Assembly (NCBI GenBank): GCA_040143965.1
Contig: JASJQH010006883.1
Coordinates: 1-60,323 of the forward strand
DNA from: Basidiobolus ranarum
Lineage: Eukaryota > Basidiobolomycota > Basidiobolomycetes > Basidiobolales
Length of the DNA: 60,323 nucleotides
Direction: 5' to 3'
Each line of letters starts with the position of its first letter. Within the stretch, counting starts at the first letter, position 1. The notes beneath the pieces are model-generated. The model ran no database searches. It was not told the origin of the DNA and saw only the letters and a list, made by a program, of their open reading frames with translations. Of this stretch, positions 22,701-33,424 are shown in pieces. Position numbers and translations under genes: made by a program.

Positions 22701-25700
22701 CCAAGTTAGTGCAATTGGAGGAGCGTTTGGTTGCCTCCGAAAAAGCTGCTGGTGAATTGCACGAGGATTTGGCAAGGCTTCGTACTCTCAAGGTTGAGTT
22801 TAACAGCAAAGTTACTGAGGTTCAAGAGCTTCAATCTTTAGTTTCCAACCTCAAGGATAAGCTTGAATCGTCCAACTCCCAAATTGATCAGTTGAATGCT
22901 CAAGGTCAGGAATTGCTAAGTAACTTCGAGGAGACTAAAGAGCGACTCTCCAAGTCTGAGGACATGATCTCTAGTTTGGAGCAGGAGAAGAGTAACTTAT
23001 CTGAGCAATTGACCGAATCACTAAATGTTAATGCTGAGCTTAAGCAAGCGATGCAGGGAAGTAACTCTAGTATGTTTGAAATGCAGGAGATTGTCGAAAC
23101 TGAAAGACGTCGAATTAAGGAATTTGAGGCCAATACAAAGCAGCTTGGAATACAATTAAGTGAATTACAAGAAAGTCTTGATTCCAAAGAGTTGGAGCTT
23201 TCCGATGAGATTGAGAAAAGTAACTTGAAGTATGAAAACCTCCAAGAGCAATCGCAACGTGAGATCGAGGAAATTCGATCGAATTACGAGCAGATGTTGG
23301 AAGAAATGAAATCTGAACTCAATGAAGTACGAGATACTACTCAGCAAACAGAGCAACAGAAGAATGATCTGGAAATAGAGTTCAAAGGTATGCTTGACTC
23401 TGCTTTCGAAGAAAAAGATCTTATTCTTGAACAACTCACCAAATCGCAAGAGGAATGTGAATCCCTCAAAGAGAAGCTAGCTCTATGTGAAGCTAACTTT
23501 GCCGAGACAGAAAACTTGCTTGCTGATCAAAAAGCCCAAACTCAAAGCTCGATCAAGAGTTTACAAGAAGTCACGGCTCTTAAAGGAGAACTTCACATTA
23601 AGATAGCTATTCTAAAGAAGCAGCACACTTCGATCGTTCAAGAGCACAAGGAAGAAGTTCAAGCGCTTCAAAATTTGCTTGAACAAACTCTTTCACATTT
23701 CGTCGCATTTGTTGAGCAAAATCAATCAGATGTTGATCGTTTGGAGGCTGAGAAACAGGAAGCTATTGACAACTTTACTCAGGTGACCAAAGAACTGGAA
23801 GAATGGAAGGATAGTGCCAATAATAGTGATGATCGGTTAGCCAATGTAGCCAAGTCATTAGAGTGTGAAAAAGAAAGATCGGCTCACTTGACCAACGAAA
23901 TTACTAACATTACACGCGAACTAGAATCTACTAAAGAAACTCTCAAAGAAAAGGATATGCAGATTGAACTCCAATGTAATGAAGCTGAGGAAGCTTTGGC
24001 ACAGGCTTATGAAGAATCAACCGAAAATATCAGAAAGTTGAAGGAACTTCACGCTGAGCAGATCCGAGAATTAGAGCATTCACTGGAGAATGATGTAAAT
24101 GCTGCTAAAAACGAGGCCAGTGACAAGTTGAAATCAACTCAAGACACCTATGCTCAAAAAGTTCGTGAATTGGAAACCAAATTAGAGGAATCCACTAATG
24201 AATTAAATGATGTCCAAAATACACTATCCGAAACCGATGCCAAGTATAAACAGCTGAGTTCTAAGGTTGAAAGTGGCTTATATACTCCAGTTCAAGATTA
24301 CCAAAATGCTGTTGAAGCTCTTCACGCATACGAAACAGAGCTTACTAAAACTCTGGAAGTTCTGAAGAAAGAGCGAGCTCAAAGCGAGGCATTCAAGCAG
24401 AAGTACTACATGATATCAGAAGAACTTGACAATGTTAAAGAACAGATGCAAGAGCATGAGTTGATGATCTCCAACCAAACGACACATGATTTCGAAATTA
24501 AAATCAAGCAATTAGAAGAGGATCACAACCAAACCATCTTGACTCTTCGTAAACAAATGAGTGAAACCGAAAGCAATCTCAACTCTTCCAAACAATTGAT
24601 TTGTGATCAGGAAAGCAAATTGAAAGCAATGGAGGAAAATCATGCCCAGGATATGCAATCTTTAACTACAAGTCTTGAGGAAGCTCAACAAGCGCTAAAC
24701 GCTTCCCAGCTCCTCGTTTCTACTCGAGATGATACGATTAAAGAAATCGAAGACAAGCATGCCCAGACTTTACTTGAGCTGCGAGATAAAATCGCCGAAA
24801 CTGAACGAGATCTTGAGATCACTGAGCAGATGGCTTCTGATCAAACGACAGGCAATAAAGAGCTTACAGTGGAATTGGAATCTCTTCAAACAGAAATTCA
24901 AAATCTCAAGGAACAAAACAATCTCTTGCAACAAAACAAGTCAGATTTGGAAAGCAAGCAACAAGACCTCACCTCTTCAATTGAGGATTTGCAAGTCCAA
25001 TTGCAATCCTCGGCTGGTATATCTCAAGAGGCGGAAGACCTTAAGAAAGAGCTGTCAATTGCTGATGAAAGGTTACTACTTGCTGAAGAAGAACAATCTA
25101 CCCTTCAAGACCAAATCAAGAAGCAGAATGAACAGATCCAAAGTCTCACCGAAGAACTTGAAAATCTTGATAAAGATCTTAAGCAGCAATTGTCTAATGC
25201 TGAAGATATTAGTGTGTTGCGCAACCGTATTTCAGAGCTAGAAGATGATGTTCAGATTTCTCGAAGCGAAATATCTTCCTTTAAGCAAGAGAATGAACTC
25301 CTCGTAGAGGAGCTAACTCACTCAAAGGAAAAGATTGATCAAGTAACATCGGAGTTATCTTCAGGTGAGCACGAAAATGCCGTAAATCTACTCAATAGCG
25401 AGTTATCTGATCGGGAATCTGAGCTGAGAGCTATTCGAAAGGAGCTGACAAATTATAAGCAAGAAACTGAAAAGCAAATCATTAATTTGAAGAAAGAGAA
25501 TAAGGCGATAATGGATTCCTTGATGGAGGAATACGAAGTCAAAGAACAAATCTGGGTTTCTGAGAAGGAGAAGTATGATGCAACTGAGAAGCAACTTCAG
25601 CTTGAGATTGATAGAAATCAAATTGCCTTTGCAAAGGAGAACAAGCTCAATTCTCTCAAGGTTGTGGAACTGGAGGATAGAGTGCGTGAGTTAACGGAAA

Positions 25701-26449
25701 ACTTGTCCATTGGTCAGCAAAAGTTGGCTGAGCTACAACAATCCTTACATCAGCGTGAAAGTGAAGCTGAATTTTCCAGTAAAAAGCTCCTCAAACTCGA
25801 GACGCAAATATCCAAAGAGTCTTCTGAAGTTGAAACCAGTCAAGATACTCCTGATGGCCAACTTGATGTTGTTCGAAGCTTAAACAATGAACTAGATCAA
25901 CTACGCTCTGAAAATGAAGTACTTCGTAAAGAATATCGTACCATTGTCTTGGTGAAGAACAATGAGATATCTAAGAGTCGACAAACTGCGGATTCACTTC
26001 TTCAGGCTCAAATGGAAAATGACAAACTCAAGAGGAAGATCGATACATTGATGTCGAACACTAAAATAGAGGAAAAGAAGCCAATAGAAGATAACCCTCC
26101 AGCGAAGCGTCACACACGCAGTAGCAGAATATCTAATTCAACCTCTGAAATTTCCTCGAATATTGTATCACCCAAGCGCAAAGCCGTGGTTGATCTTTCC
26201 GTAGAGATAGAGACCAAGGTAGATAATTCTACTAGGCGTACAACCAGAACGGCTGCAAAGAAGACACGTGTTGAGGCCTTGGATACTTCTTCTTCAGAAC
26301 TCAAATCATCAATATCAGAAGAATCCACCGTAACGGAAGAGAGTAAACAAACAAAACCTGTTAGAAGACTTCGACCCCTTAGATCTCGTCGAGGTGCTAA
26401 CAAAGATAATGATGAGGAAGCGGCTACACCGGAGTGTAACCAACAGTAA
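19779..26449 (+). CDS. CENP-E-like kinesin-7 motor with very long coiled coil
   Basis: Exons 19779..19932, 19997..20086, 20148..20188, 20261..26449; 2157 aa. The three introns all fall before or within the nucleotide-binding core; the last exon of 6.2 kb is uninterrupted. Motor domain 5-335: P-loop GQTSSGKT at 88-95, switch I NERSSRSH at about 197-204, switch II DLAGSE at about 241-246, then IPYRDSKLTRILQPSLGGN. The neck NKPEVNEVLTDEVLLKRYRK is the characteristic kinesin-7/CENP-E sequence. Residues about 350-1990 are heptad-rich coiled coil; the last 160 are basic and Ser/Thr-rich (PPAKRHTRSS, SPKRKAV, TAAKKTR). It ends in CNQQ, a CaaX-like box. CENP-E is known to link kinetochores to microtubule plus ends during congression. 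Size, neck and tail all point to CENP-E rather than the shorter yeast Kip2 type. Confidence 0.93.
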
Positions 26450-26831
26450 ACCTTCAGTTCACAATGTTATATTCTGCAAGTCTCTCACTATCATTGTATA
26501 ATACTCCTCCCTCTACAGCCAATGCTTCATATATTGCTTATTTTTATTCAAATTTTGTTTTCTACGTTTTACGAATTTTTAGTAACTTGTATTATGTAAC
26601 TTCCTTCATATAAATACCTTCGTGGGAGCCTTGTAAATCATTGAATAAACAAAATTGACATATCGATGTTTCAGTCAGTACATGATTTAATGAAATTACC
26701 ACAACTAGCGAAATAGATCATTGAATGGTAAATACATGATGGATTATTTTCATTTAGAAACATTATATAACTACAGTCAAATATCGTTTATCAGAGCAAA
26801 TTACGATTTCACAGAGGCAATTGGCACCGTT
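26450..26831. other. Convergent 3' intergenic region, kinesin / PRP40
   Basis: AT-rich 3' ends of both genes, with AATAAA-like words (GAATAAAC near 26643). Nothing else seen. Confidence 0.6.
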
Positions 26832-29800
26832 CTAGTCGTCATAATAGTCCCTGGTTTTTCTCGACCTTGAGTGACTCTCATGATGAGACTTGCGATGGGA
26901 TCGATGTTGGGAGTCGTAGTCTTCGTCTCTAGCCTCGCCCTCTTCAATACTAGAAGTACTCATAGCATCATCATCTCGCTTAGATTTCTAATTATTAGAA
27001 ACGCACATGATGAACATCTGAACAGACGCTAATATCCGAGACTTTAAATAAGTAACTTACCTTTTTCTTGTGCTTTCGACGTTCATCGTCGCTATCAGAT
27101 GCATCAGACTCGTATCTATGACGACGGGATTTGTGATGTTTCTTCTTTCTGTCTTTTTTGTGTTTCCTTTTACGAGAAGAATCTTTATCTTCAAGTTCCC
27201 CCTCCTCGGCTTTAACTGTGCCTTCTTCACTTTCCTCTCCGCGATCTTTTTCCTTCTCCTATTGTGGAATACGGTTGAGTAAACATTTTATACGTGAAAT
27301 TGATGAAATTTACCTTCAATCTATCCAAGACTTTCTGGAAAATGTGCAGGCGCTCCTCCTCTGATTCCACGGCATTGAACTCTTCGCTACCTTCAATTGA
27401 AGAGCGTATCTAATAAAAATATTAGCAATTTACTTCCAATCCACGCTTTTGGTCTGAACTATTCACCTCATCCCATTTGGTATCAGTCGTAATTTGAGGC
27501 TTCAAGTGCTTTAGGAAATATTTAAAATCATCTGCAATTCTTCTTCTACGCTTCTGCTCCTTTCGTTGCTCCTCTTTTTGTCTGCTTACAGCTTTCTTAT
27601 GGATCTAAAGGTGCGATAAAATGGTTGGCTACGGATAGGCAATGGAGTATGCTTAGATTCCTTACCTGTTCAAAAATGATTTTCATTTCCTCTTCGGATA
27701 TATTAGAAACCTGCTCGTGGTCTTTCAACACATCAATGAACGAATCAAGGGTGTCATCGGGAGTAACAGTAATATTTTTTTCCTATTGCCAGATCATAAA
27801 GAGTCAACACAATGCTACTCGACTTCGAAACATGCTTACATACCTTTAAGATGTCATTTACGCATTTTCGTTTTTGGTACATTTTCTCATCAAGAATCTC
27901 AATAGCATCCCAGAAGAGTTCCAATGGAGTGGATCCAGGCTGCCCCAACATATTGATGAAGAATGCGTGATCCTTGATTAGAGGATAGAAGTCCTGCCAG
28001 CGAGATCTTGCAGTTATCTGACCAGATTTGATGGAGCTATCTATCAATTCCTATTGTCGTAAAAATTATTAACAAATGACATGTTTCATGCAAGTCTTAA
28101 ATCCATATTACCCTAACAGCATCTCTATTCTTGCGCTCTGTGCGTATGCGGGCCTCCTTCTCTCTTTTTCTCTTGTCTATGTATTCATCTTCCAGTTTCT
28201 TAATGTGTTCCTCGAAAACAGCCAAGAAGTCTAAAGCATCCATAGCCTCCCACGCGATCTCTTGGAACTCCGGTGATGCTCTGAAAATACTTTGTGCGTC
28301 CTTCCAACGAGTTTCCCTGGTAATCTCGGGGATTTCTTCCAGAAGCTGAGCAAATCTCTCCATTCCCTCCTTACGCTTAATACGTTCTTGATCCTAGTTT
28401 CCAGGAAAAATATATGAACTTAAGGCAATCAATGGACGAACTGCAGAGGTCATTACCTTCTCCCTCTTCTTCACTTCATATATATAGTCTTCATAATATC
28501 CACGCATCTCTTTTTCATCTCGAATGTGTTGGAAAGTAGCATCTTGTCGTAGCATTTCAGCAGCTTTCCTATATTGAGGGTTAGTTCATTGCAAAGCCAT
28601 AGAGGTAATAAAGAGGGTTTGACAAACCTCCATCGGATTGCTGATGTAATTTCAGGATGCTTCTGCAACATCAGCAGAAAATCGCCTCGATTTTTAAGGG
28701 TTCTGACTTTATACTCTTCCTGTGAATATCGAATTTGTGAGGATTTGGATTAGTAATGTAAGGATTTGAAACAAACTTTGCTATCAGGTTAGCTTACCTC
28801 TTCGATTTTTCTTCTTTCTTGAACATATTTCTGGAAGGTCTGTTTCCTCTCGGCTAAAGTCTTCAAAGAACGATAAATTGGGTGACTAATAATAGCTCTC
28901 ATAGTTTGCTCCCAAGACCAAGTTGATGTGACACCCTAAAATAACAAGTCAATTGAATATCCAGTAACACACAATAAAATATCCATCTCTATTGCCAACC
29001 GTATCCTTTAGTAGTTTGAAAAAAGCTGTCTCGGCCTCCTCTTTAGTTTTGAAATCGATAGATATATTTGAAATGATTGGAACAGGCTTGCTTGGCGCTG
29101 TCTTGGATGCAGTCGGGGGAGTACTAACTTTAGCTGGGACAGGGGATGCACGAGCTATTTCGAGAGAAGTGGATTTAGGAGATGGTCTACTAGCTGACAT
29201 CTCTGTGGATTCTACATTTTGAATGCATTTAGTATCGAGATTTCCTTGTATTGCTATGATTGATGTCAATTTACCTTTAAACTCTGCGGGCATCTCCCAA
29301 GTGGTAACTTTGGTGGCTGAATTATGATAATATTTACGGCCATCCTCGGTAGTATATTCTTTCCATAGCGTAGAGCCGGAGTTTGCAATAGGAGCGGAGA
29401 CTGGTGTTGATGGATCAGATGTTTGAGGGGTAGTAACAGTAGCAGAGTTTTGAATGGAACTAACATTAGGGGAAATGGTGGATGCAGTATTTTTTTCTTG
29501 GGCTGAGAATATTTTTTAGTTCAGTAAAGCAAAATTTATGGGAGCTATTTGTGCACGAGAATACCTTTCAATTCACTGGGTGCTTCCCAAGTAGTGACTT
29601 TAGTTTCAGTATTATAATAATACTTTTTCCCCTCTTTTGTCAAGTATTCTTTCCATACATCGTTTTTAGGTTTTTTCTGATTTGATAAATAAGTCGTATT
29701 AGTTACATTGAAATAAAAATCCAAAAGTTTGCGCGTTCAATACCTCACTATCGCCAGAAAGCTCAGCTGGTTTCTCCCATAGACTCTGTTTTGTTACTGA

Positions 29801-29987
29801 GTTGTAGTAATATGTTCGACCATCAGGCATCAGATGTTCTGACCATGCTGGGTTAATCTGAGTAACTGTAGAAGGCTATAATGTAGATTTGTTATGAGAA
29901 TCCAGCTGTCACGATCAAAGATTTTATACCCTAATCGGCAATATTATTGAACGCAAGTGCACTTACTACGTGATCTTCTTTCGCCAT
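26832..29987 (-). CDS. PRP40: Pre-mRNA processing factor Prp40 with three WW domains
   Basis: Fifteen exons, 746 aa: 29987..29967, 29875..29744, 29676..29565, 29502..29275, 29211..29000, 28935..28798, 28719..28628, 28568..28457, 28393..28112, 28050..27844, 27782..27666, 27604..27467, 27409..27314, 27258..27061, 26987..26832. WW1 [24 protein letters not shown]2 [23 protein letters not shown]3 [23 protein letters not shown] repeats follow ([20 protein letters not shown]; then others to about residue 630), including the Prp40 signature [15 protein letters not shown]. The tail is Lys/Arg/Ser/His-rich. Prp40 is a U1 snRNP factor whose WW domains bind the branch-point protein BBP/SF1 and whose FF repeats bind U1 and polymerase II. 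Two WW domains are usual; the third, very similar to WW2, is on its own exon. The donor of exon 5 (GTTGGC) is unusual, but the FF continuation supports it. Confidence 0.92.
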
Positions 29988-30344
29988 TTGTAAATTATCC
30001 GAGGATGCCCACGACATCACGAATAAGGTGTTTATACAGTTGCAAAAAACAGACTTGGTACTTCGATTCAAAAAGTTTACTAGAAATCTATATATCGACG
30101 TATCTACCAACACTTTTTTAATTTCAAGATATTCAGACCGATTAAGACGAAAATAGTAGATAAAACGTGAAAGCCGAAATAAAATCGGCAATCTAAAATC
30201 TCCTATTCCCATATCAAAACAAAGTACTTCTTTTGGTGGCATAAATAACGTTTTTTATTCTGAACTGTTATATCCAATATTATTTGAACTGTACATGTGA
30301 ATATGGAGGTAGTAAATGAGAAACCGATAAGAATGTGATGGTTT
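29988..30344. other. Short intergenic region, DUO1 to PRP40 (same strand)
   Basis: 357 bases between the DUO1 stop and the PRP40 start. AT-rich promoter/terminator space; overlapping minus-strand open frames show no family signature. Confidence 0.6.
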
Positions 30345-31194
30345 TCAGAGCTTACGAGAGTTAGGTTTGACACCAATAGATCTCTTGGAAGGCTGTACAG
30401 AAGCTCGAACAGATTTACGCGATTTAACATTGCTTACTCGAGAATTGGGTTCTACTTGACTTTTAGTAAATTGTAGATAAACTTATCAGAAACATAGAAA
30501 TACTTTACCTGGTTGACACTTCAAAGCCTTGAGGGCTTCCTCTTGCTCACGTTTTCTGCGTTCTTCTCTCTCTCGACGTTCTTTCGCTTCTTTCTCTCTC
30601 TTCTCCTTCTCGGCGTGTAATTGTTGAATCCTCAAATTATCCTTTTAAAAAATCAGTCGTACGTGATAGAACAGTTGTAAAAGCATAAAAACATACAAGC
30701 GAAACACCTTCCCAGTTGGGATCGGATAGCAACTTTTGAGTATGCTCGGTTTGAGACAGAAGTTTTGACCAAATATTTAAAAGACTTTCAGTTTGACCTA
30801 CAGTGTTACTGAAATGCTTTAAATCAAGTAAAAATGCGTGAGCCTTTTGGACCAAGGAAGAATTGGCTAGAGAAACCACAATTACCTGAAGTTTGGTGCG
30901 AGCTCCGCTCAAGTTGTCTTTAACTTTACATAAAGCAAAATTTAATTGTTGTGCTTTCCTTAACTCCTCCGCCAAGAACTCTTGTTCATTATCACTATCT
31001 CTAGGTTGAGTTTTAAGAAACATGCGTTTAGAAATGACTTCAGTGTCATCACCATCAGAAAATCCATCTTCAGAAGGGCCAAGAGATATTTCTGGAGAAT
31101 CGTTGGAATTATCGAATATATTACTTTCTTCTAAAATACTACTGTCATCATAACTACTTTCAAAATCAACGTGTTCATTTCGTACCATCGACAT
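30345..31194 (-). CDS. DUO1: DASH/Dam1 complex subunit Duo1
   Basis: Exons 31194..30886, 30816..30697, 30641..30509, 30454..30345; 223 aa. The N-terminus is acidic and Ser-rich. The Duo1 core runs ELRKAQQLNFALCKVKDNL, GARTKLQ, NTVGQTESLLNIW, LLSQTEHTQKLL, DPNWEGVS, then a strongly charged Glu/Arg/Lys helix (AEKEKREKEAKERREREERR) and a basic C-terminus (SRKSVRASVQPSKRS). Intron 1 is 69 nt, a multiple of three without stops; removing it brings GARTKLQ next to HFSNTVGQ, which is the spacing expected in Duo1. The DASH ring couples kinetochores to depolymerising microtubules. Start: the first ATG after an in-frame run without Met; a second ATG lies two codons on. It sits 4 kb from a CENP-E-type kinesin gene. 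Confidence 0.8.
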
Positions 31195-31688
31195 ATTTGA
31201 ATATTTAGCGGCGATTTGTATAACTTGAGGAGTGAGAAACGAAAAGATTACTGCCTTGGTCAATATCCAACATTAATGTTTTCTCGTCTTTGTGTATTTA
31301 GGTAAACAAATAATAATGACTCTTGTCCAATTGTATAACTGCAGGTAGATTAAATCTCAAACCCGATTATACAATCATGTTGGACCGCAGTCTTGAAGTT
31401 TAGTTGGAAGTGGGGCGTTACTCATTTATTATTCAATATCTGAGCATTTATAGAAATAGTGATTTTGGTTGTCATTATTTGCTTGGATACCAGAAGCTTC
31501 CGCGGGTTCATGATTTTCCCTCTCACTTTTATCCACGTAAAGCCAATCAAAGATGTTTACGTAAATATCGATTCTCGAATTTTTCATTTTAATTCTAATA
31601 AATGTAACACCTTCGCCGGATATTCACCATATTGCATGTTTAACATCGTCAACTCGAACAATTAGTTACAATTCACATATCTTCTATA
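31195..31688. promoter_or_regulatory. Divergent promoter region, DUO1 / SIL1
   Basis: 494 bases between divergent start codons; AT-rich. Two small plus-strand open frames (31404, 31459) have no signature. No canonical unfolded-protein-response element recognised. Confidence 0.5.
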
Positions 31689-33026
31689 ATGTTTCCTCGT
31701 TATCGACCTTTCGTGTTGTTAGTTATACTGGTTTTATCTATATCTTTTATTTCGTCCATACAAGCCAGCGGTGATTCCTCTAATGAGGATGTAATTTGTG
31801 TGGAGGATGGTTCATGTTATCCACGATTATTTGAACCAACGACTGAATTTCAAAAAATCAAAGCCGGTCAAGATTTACCTCCAGGTATATACAATAATTA
31901 TCATCTTTTGAAAGCTCACATGATTAATATTTGCTTCATTTTTCAGGTCTCCATGTTAGATTGAATATTTATACTGGTGAAAAAGAAGCCAAGCTCATGG
32001 ATAATGAAGACACTACACCAGATCTCTCGTTATCCATTAATCGCGAGGATGAAGGATACTCGGTTGTTCCTTTGGACAACGTCACTGAATCTGTTGAACA
32101 GAGTGTAGAAGACGTTGATTCTCAAAAGTTTAGCACTCCACCTGCCGATACTTCCAAACCTAATGCAAAAATTCCTATATCCGATCATCAACGTTTTGTA
32201 GCCGACCTTGAAGTTATCATGAAGCCTCACGATTTTGATGAAAATCGTCTTTCAGAAGCGTTAGATAGTATGGAAGATTTAGTACACGAGATTGATTTTG
32301 GAAAACTTTTGGCCAAAGATGATGGTCTTAGTGCCGTTGTTAACTTGATGAGTCCCAAGTGGCCAGTTGATATCAGATTAAAATCTGCAACTATTATTGG
32401 ATCAGCTGTACAGGTAAGCGGCAAGCAAGATCTCTTAACAAGTCCTTATTTTAACGTTGAATTCTTAGAACAACCCACCAGTTCAACATTCCGCTTTAAA
32501 ACTTGACCTAGTTAGTCGTGTATTGGAAAACATCTCTAGTGAACAACATCCTAAGGTTTTATCACGGTACATGTATGCTTTCTCAAGCATAGTCCGTGGT
32601 AACAAGCAAGCAATTAGAATTGTCAATGAAAGAAATGGGTTAACACGTCTTGCCGAGCTCTATCCCAAGCATCAAAATGAAGACTTCCAAAAGAAGTGCG
32701 CAGTTTTTGTGACAGATTTCTTGAACCCTGATATGGAAGAAGCAGAGGAATTGACGGAGCAGATTGAGACCTCCTACAACGTTCTACGCAGTGAGGAAAT
32801 GGAACAATGGTGCAATCACCTTCAACGTACGTTATTAAACTCCTCCATCGGGCAAGATACCAAAGAGAAAACCATCCGAGGTCTTTCAATGATCAAATCA
32901 CAAGCGTCGGAGTCATGTCTGATCAATTCTGAGCTCCAACCCTGGATTAAATTAGAACTGAGCGAGTTTGAAAATGATCAGGATTTCGATGAGTATGTTC
33001 GCATGCTTCGCTCACTAGAACAGTAA
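31689..33026 (+). CDS. SIL1: ER nucleotide exchange factor Sil1
   Basis: Exons 31689..31884, 31947..32413, 32469..33026; 406 aa (yeast Sil1 is 421). Residues 1-27 are a typical signal peptide (FVLLVILVLSISFISSIQAS). The diagnostic block follows: CVEDGSCYPRLFEP, then QDLPPGLHVRLNIYTGEKEA with the first splice junction inside LPPG|LHVR. Residues about 160-400 are helical armadillo-like repeats (LSEALDSMEDLVHEIDFG, VLSRYMYAFSSIVRGN). Sil1 releases ADP from the luminal Hsp70 Kar2/BiP, sustaining protein import and folding. There are two N-glycosylation sequons at least. The protein ends RSLEQ, so it has no HDEL/KDEL-like retrieval signal, unlike many luminal proteins; retention may depend on its partner. 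The downstream neighbour is another ER-type enzyme on the same strand. Confidence 0.9.
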
Positions 33027-33424
33027 ACCCTGTAGTATTTCTTTCTATGTATACCCTTCCAGTTACTCCATTTTATATGTAATATTATAACTAAAGACAT
33101 TAAGCATCAAGTTTACCGTTTTCTGTGTGGTCCACTAGAAATATTTATCTCATGGAGCATGTTTGCCCTCGAAATTTGATAAAGTATATTCGGGCTTTGA
33201 AAAGAGGCTACAACTAGATGATGATCAATTACATCAGAATTGTGTTCCAGAAATTTGCCTCATATGGGTATATCAAAATTTGTTTACTTCTCACCAACTG
33301 GAGTTGAGATGAGTGTAATTAAATATAGCTTGGGTTAATTTTTGATTCCTCTAGCGTAGTAACGGGTATATTTCTGGTACCGTTTTTTCCACACTTTTCG
33401 TAGGTTTTTTTAAACTCTAAAACC
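33027..33424. other. Intergenic region, SIL1 to acyltransferase
   Basis: AT-rich; SIL1 3' end and promoter of the next gene. Nothing else recognised. Confidence 0.6.

Noticed and set aside
22569-23449. Antisense frames over the kinesin
   Set aside because: Shadow frames; no homology, and the sense strand encodes a clear coiled coil.
24729-25241. 170-codon alternative frame inside the kinesin coiled coil
   Set aside because: Shadow of Lys/Glu-rich codon repeats; the main frame is clearly coding.
29931-30242. 103-codon minus frame reaching into the PRP40 start
   Set aside because: Its first 80 residues have no signature. PRP40 begins at its own Met (29987) with a short first exon spliced to WW1.
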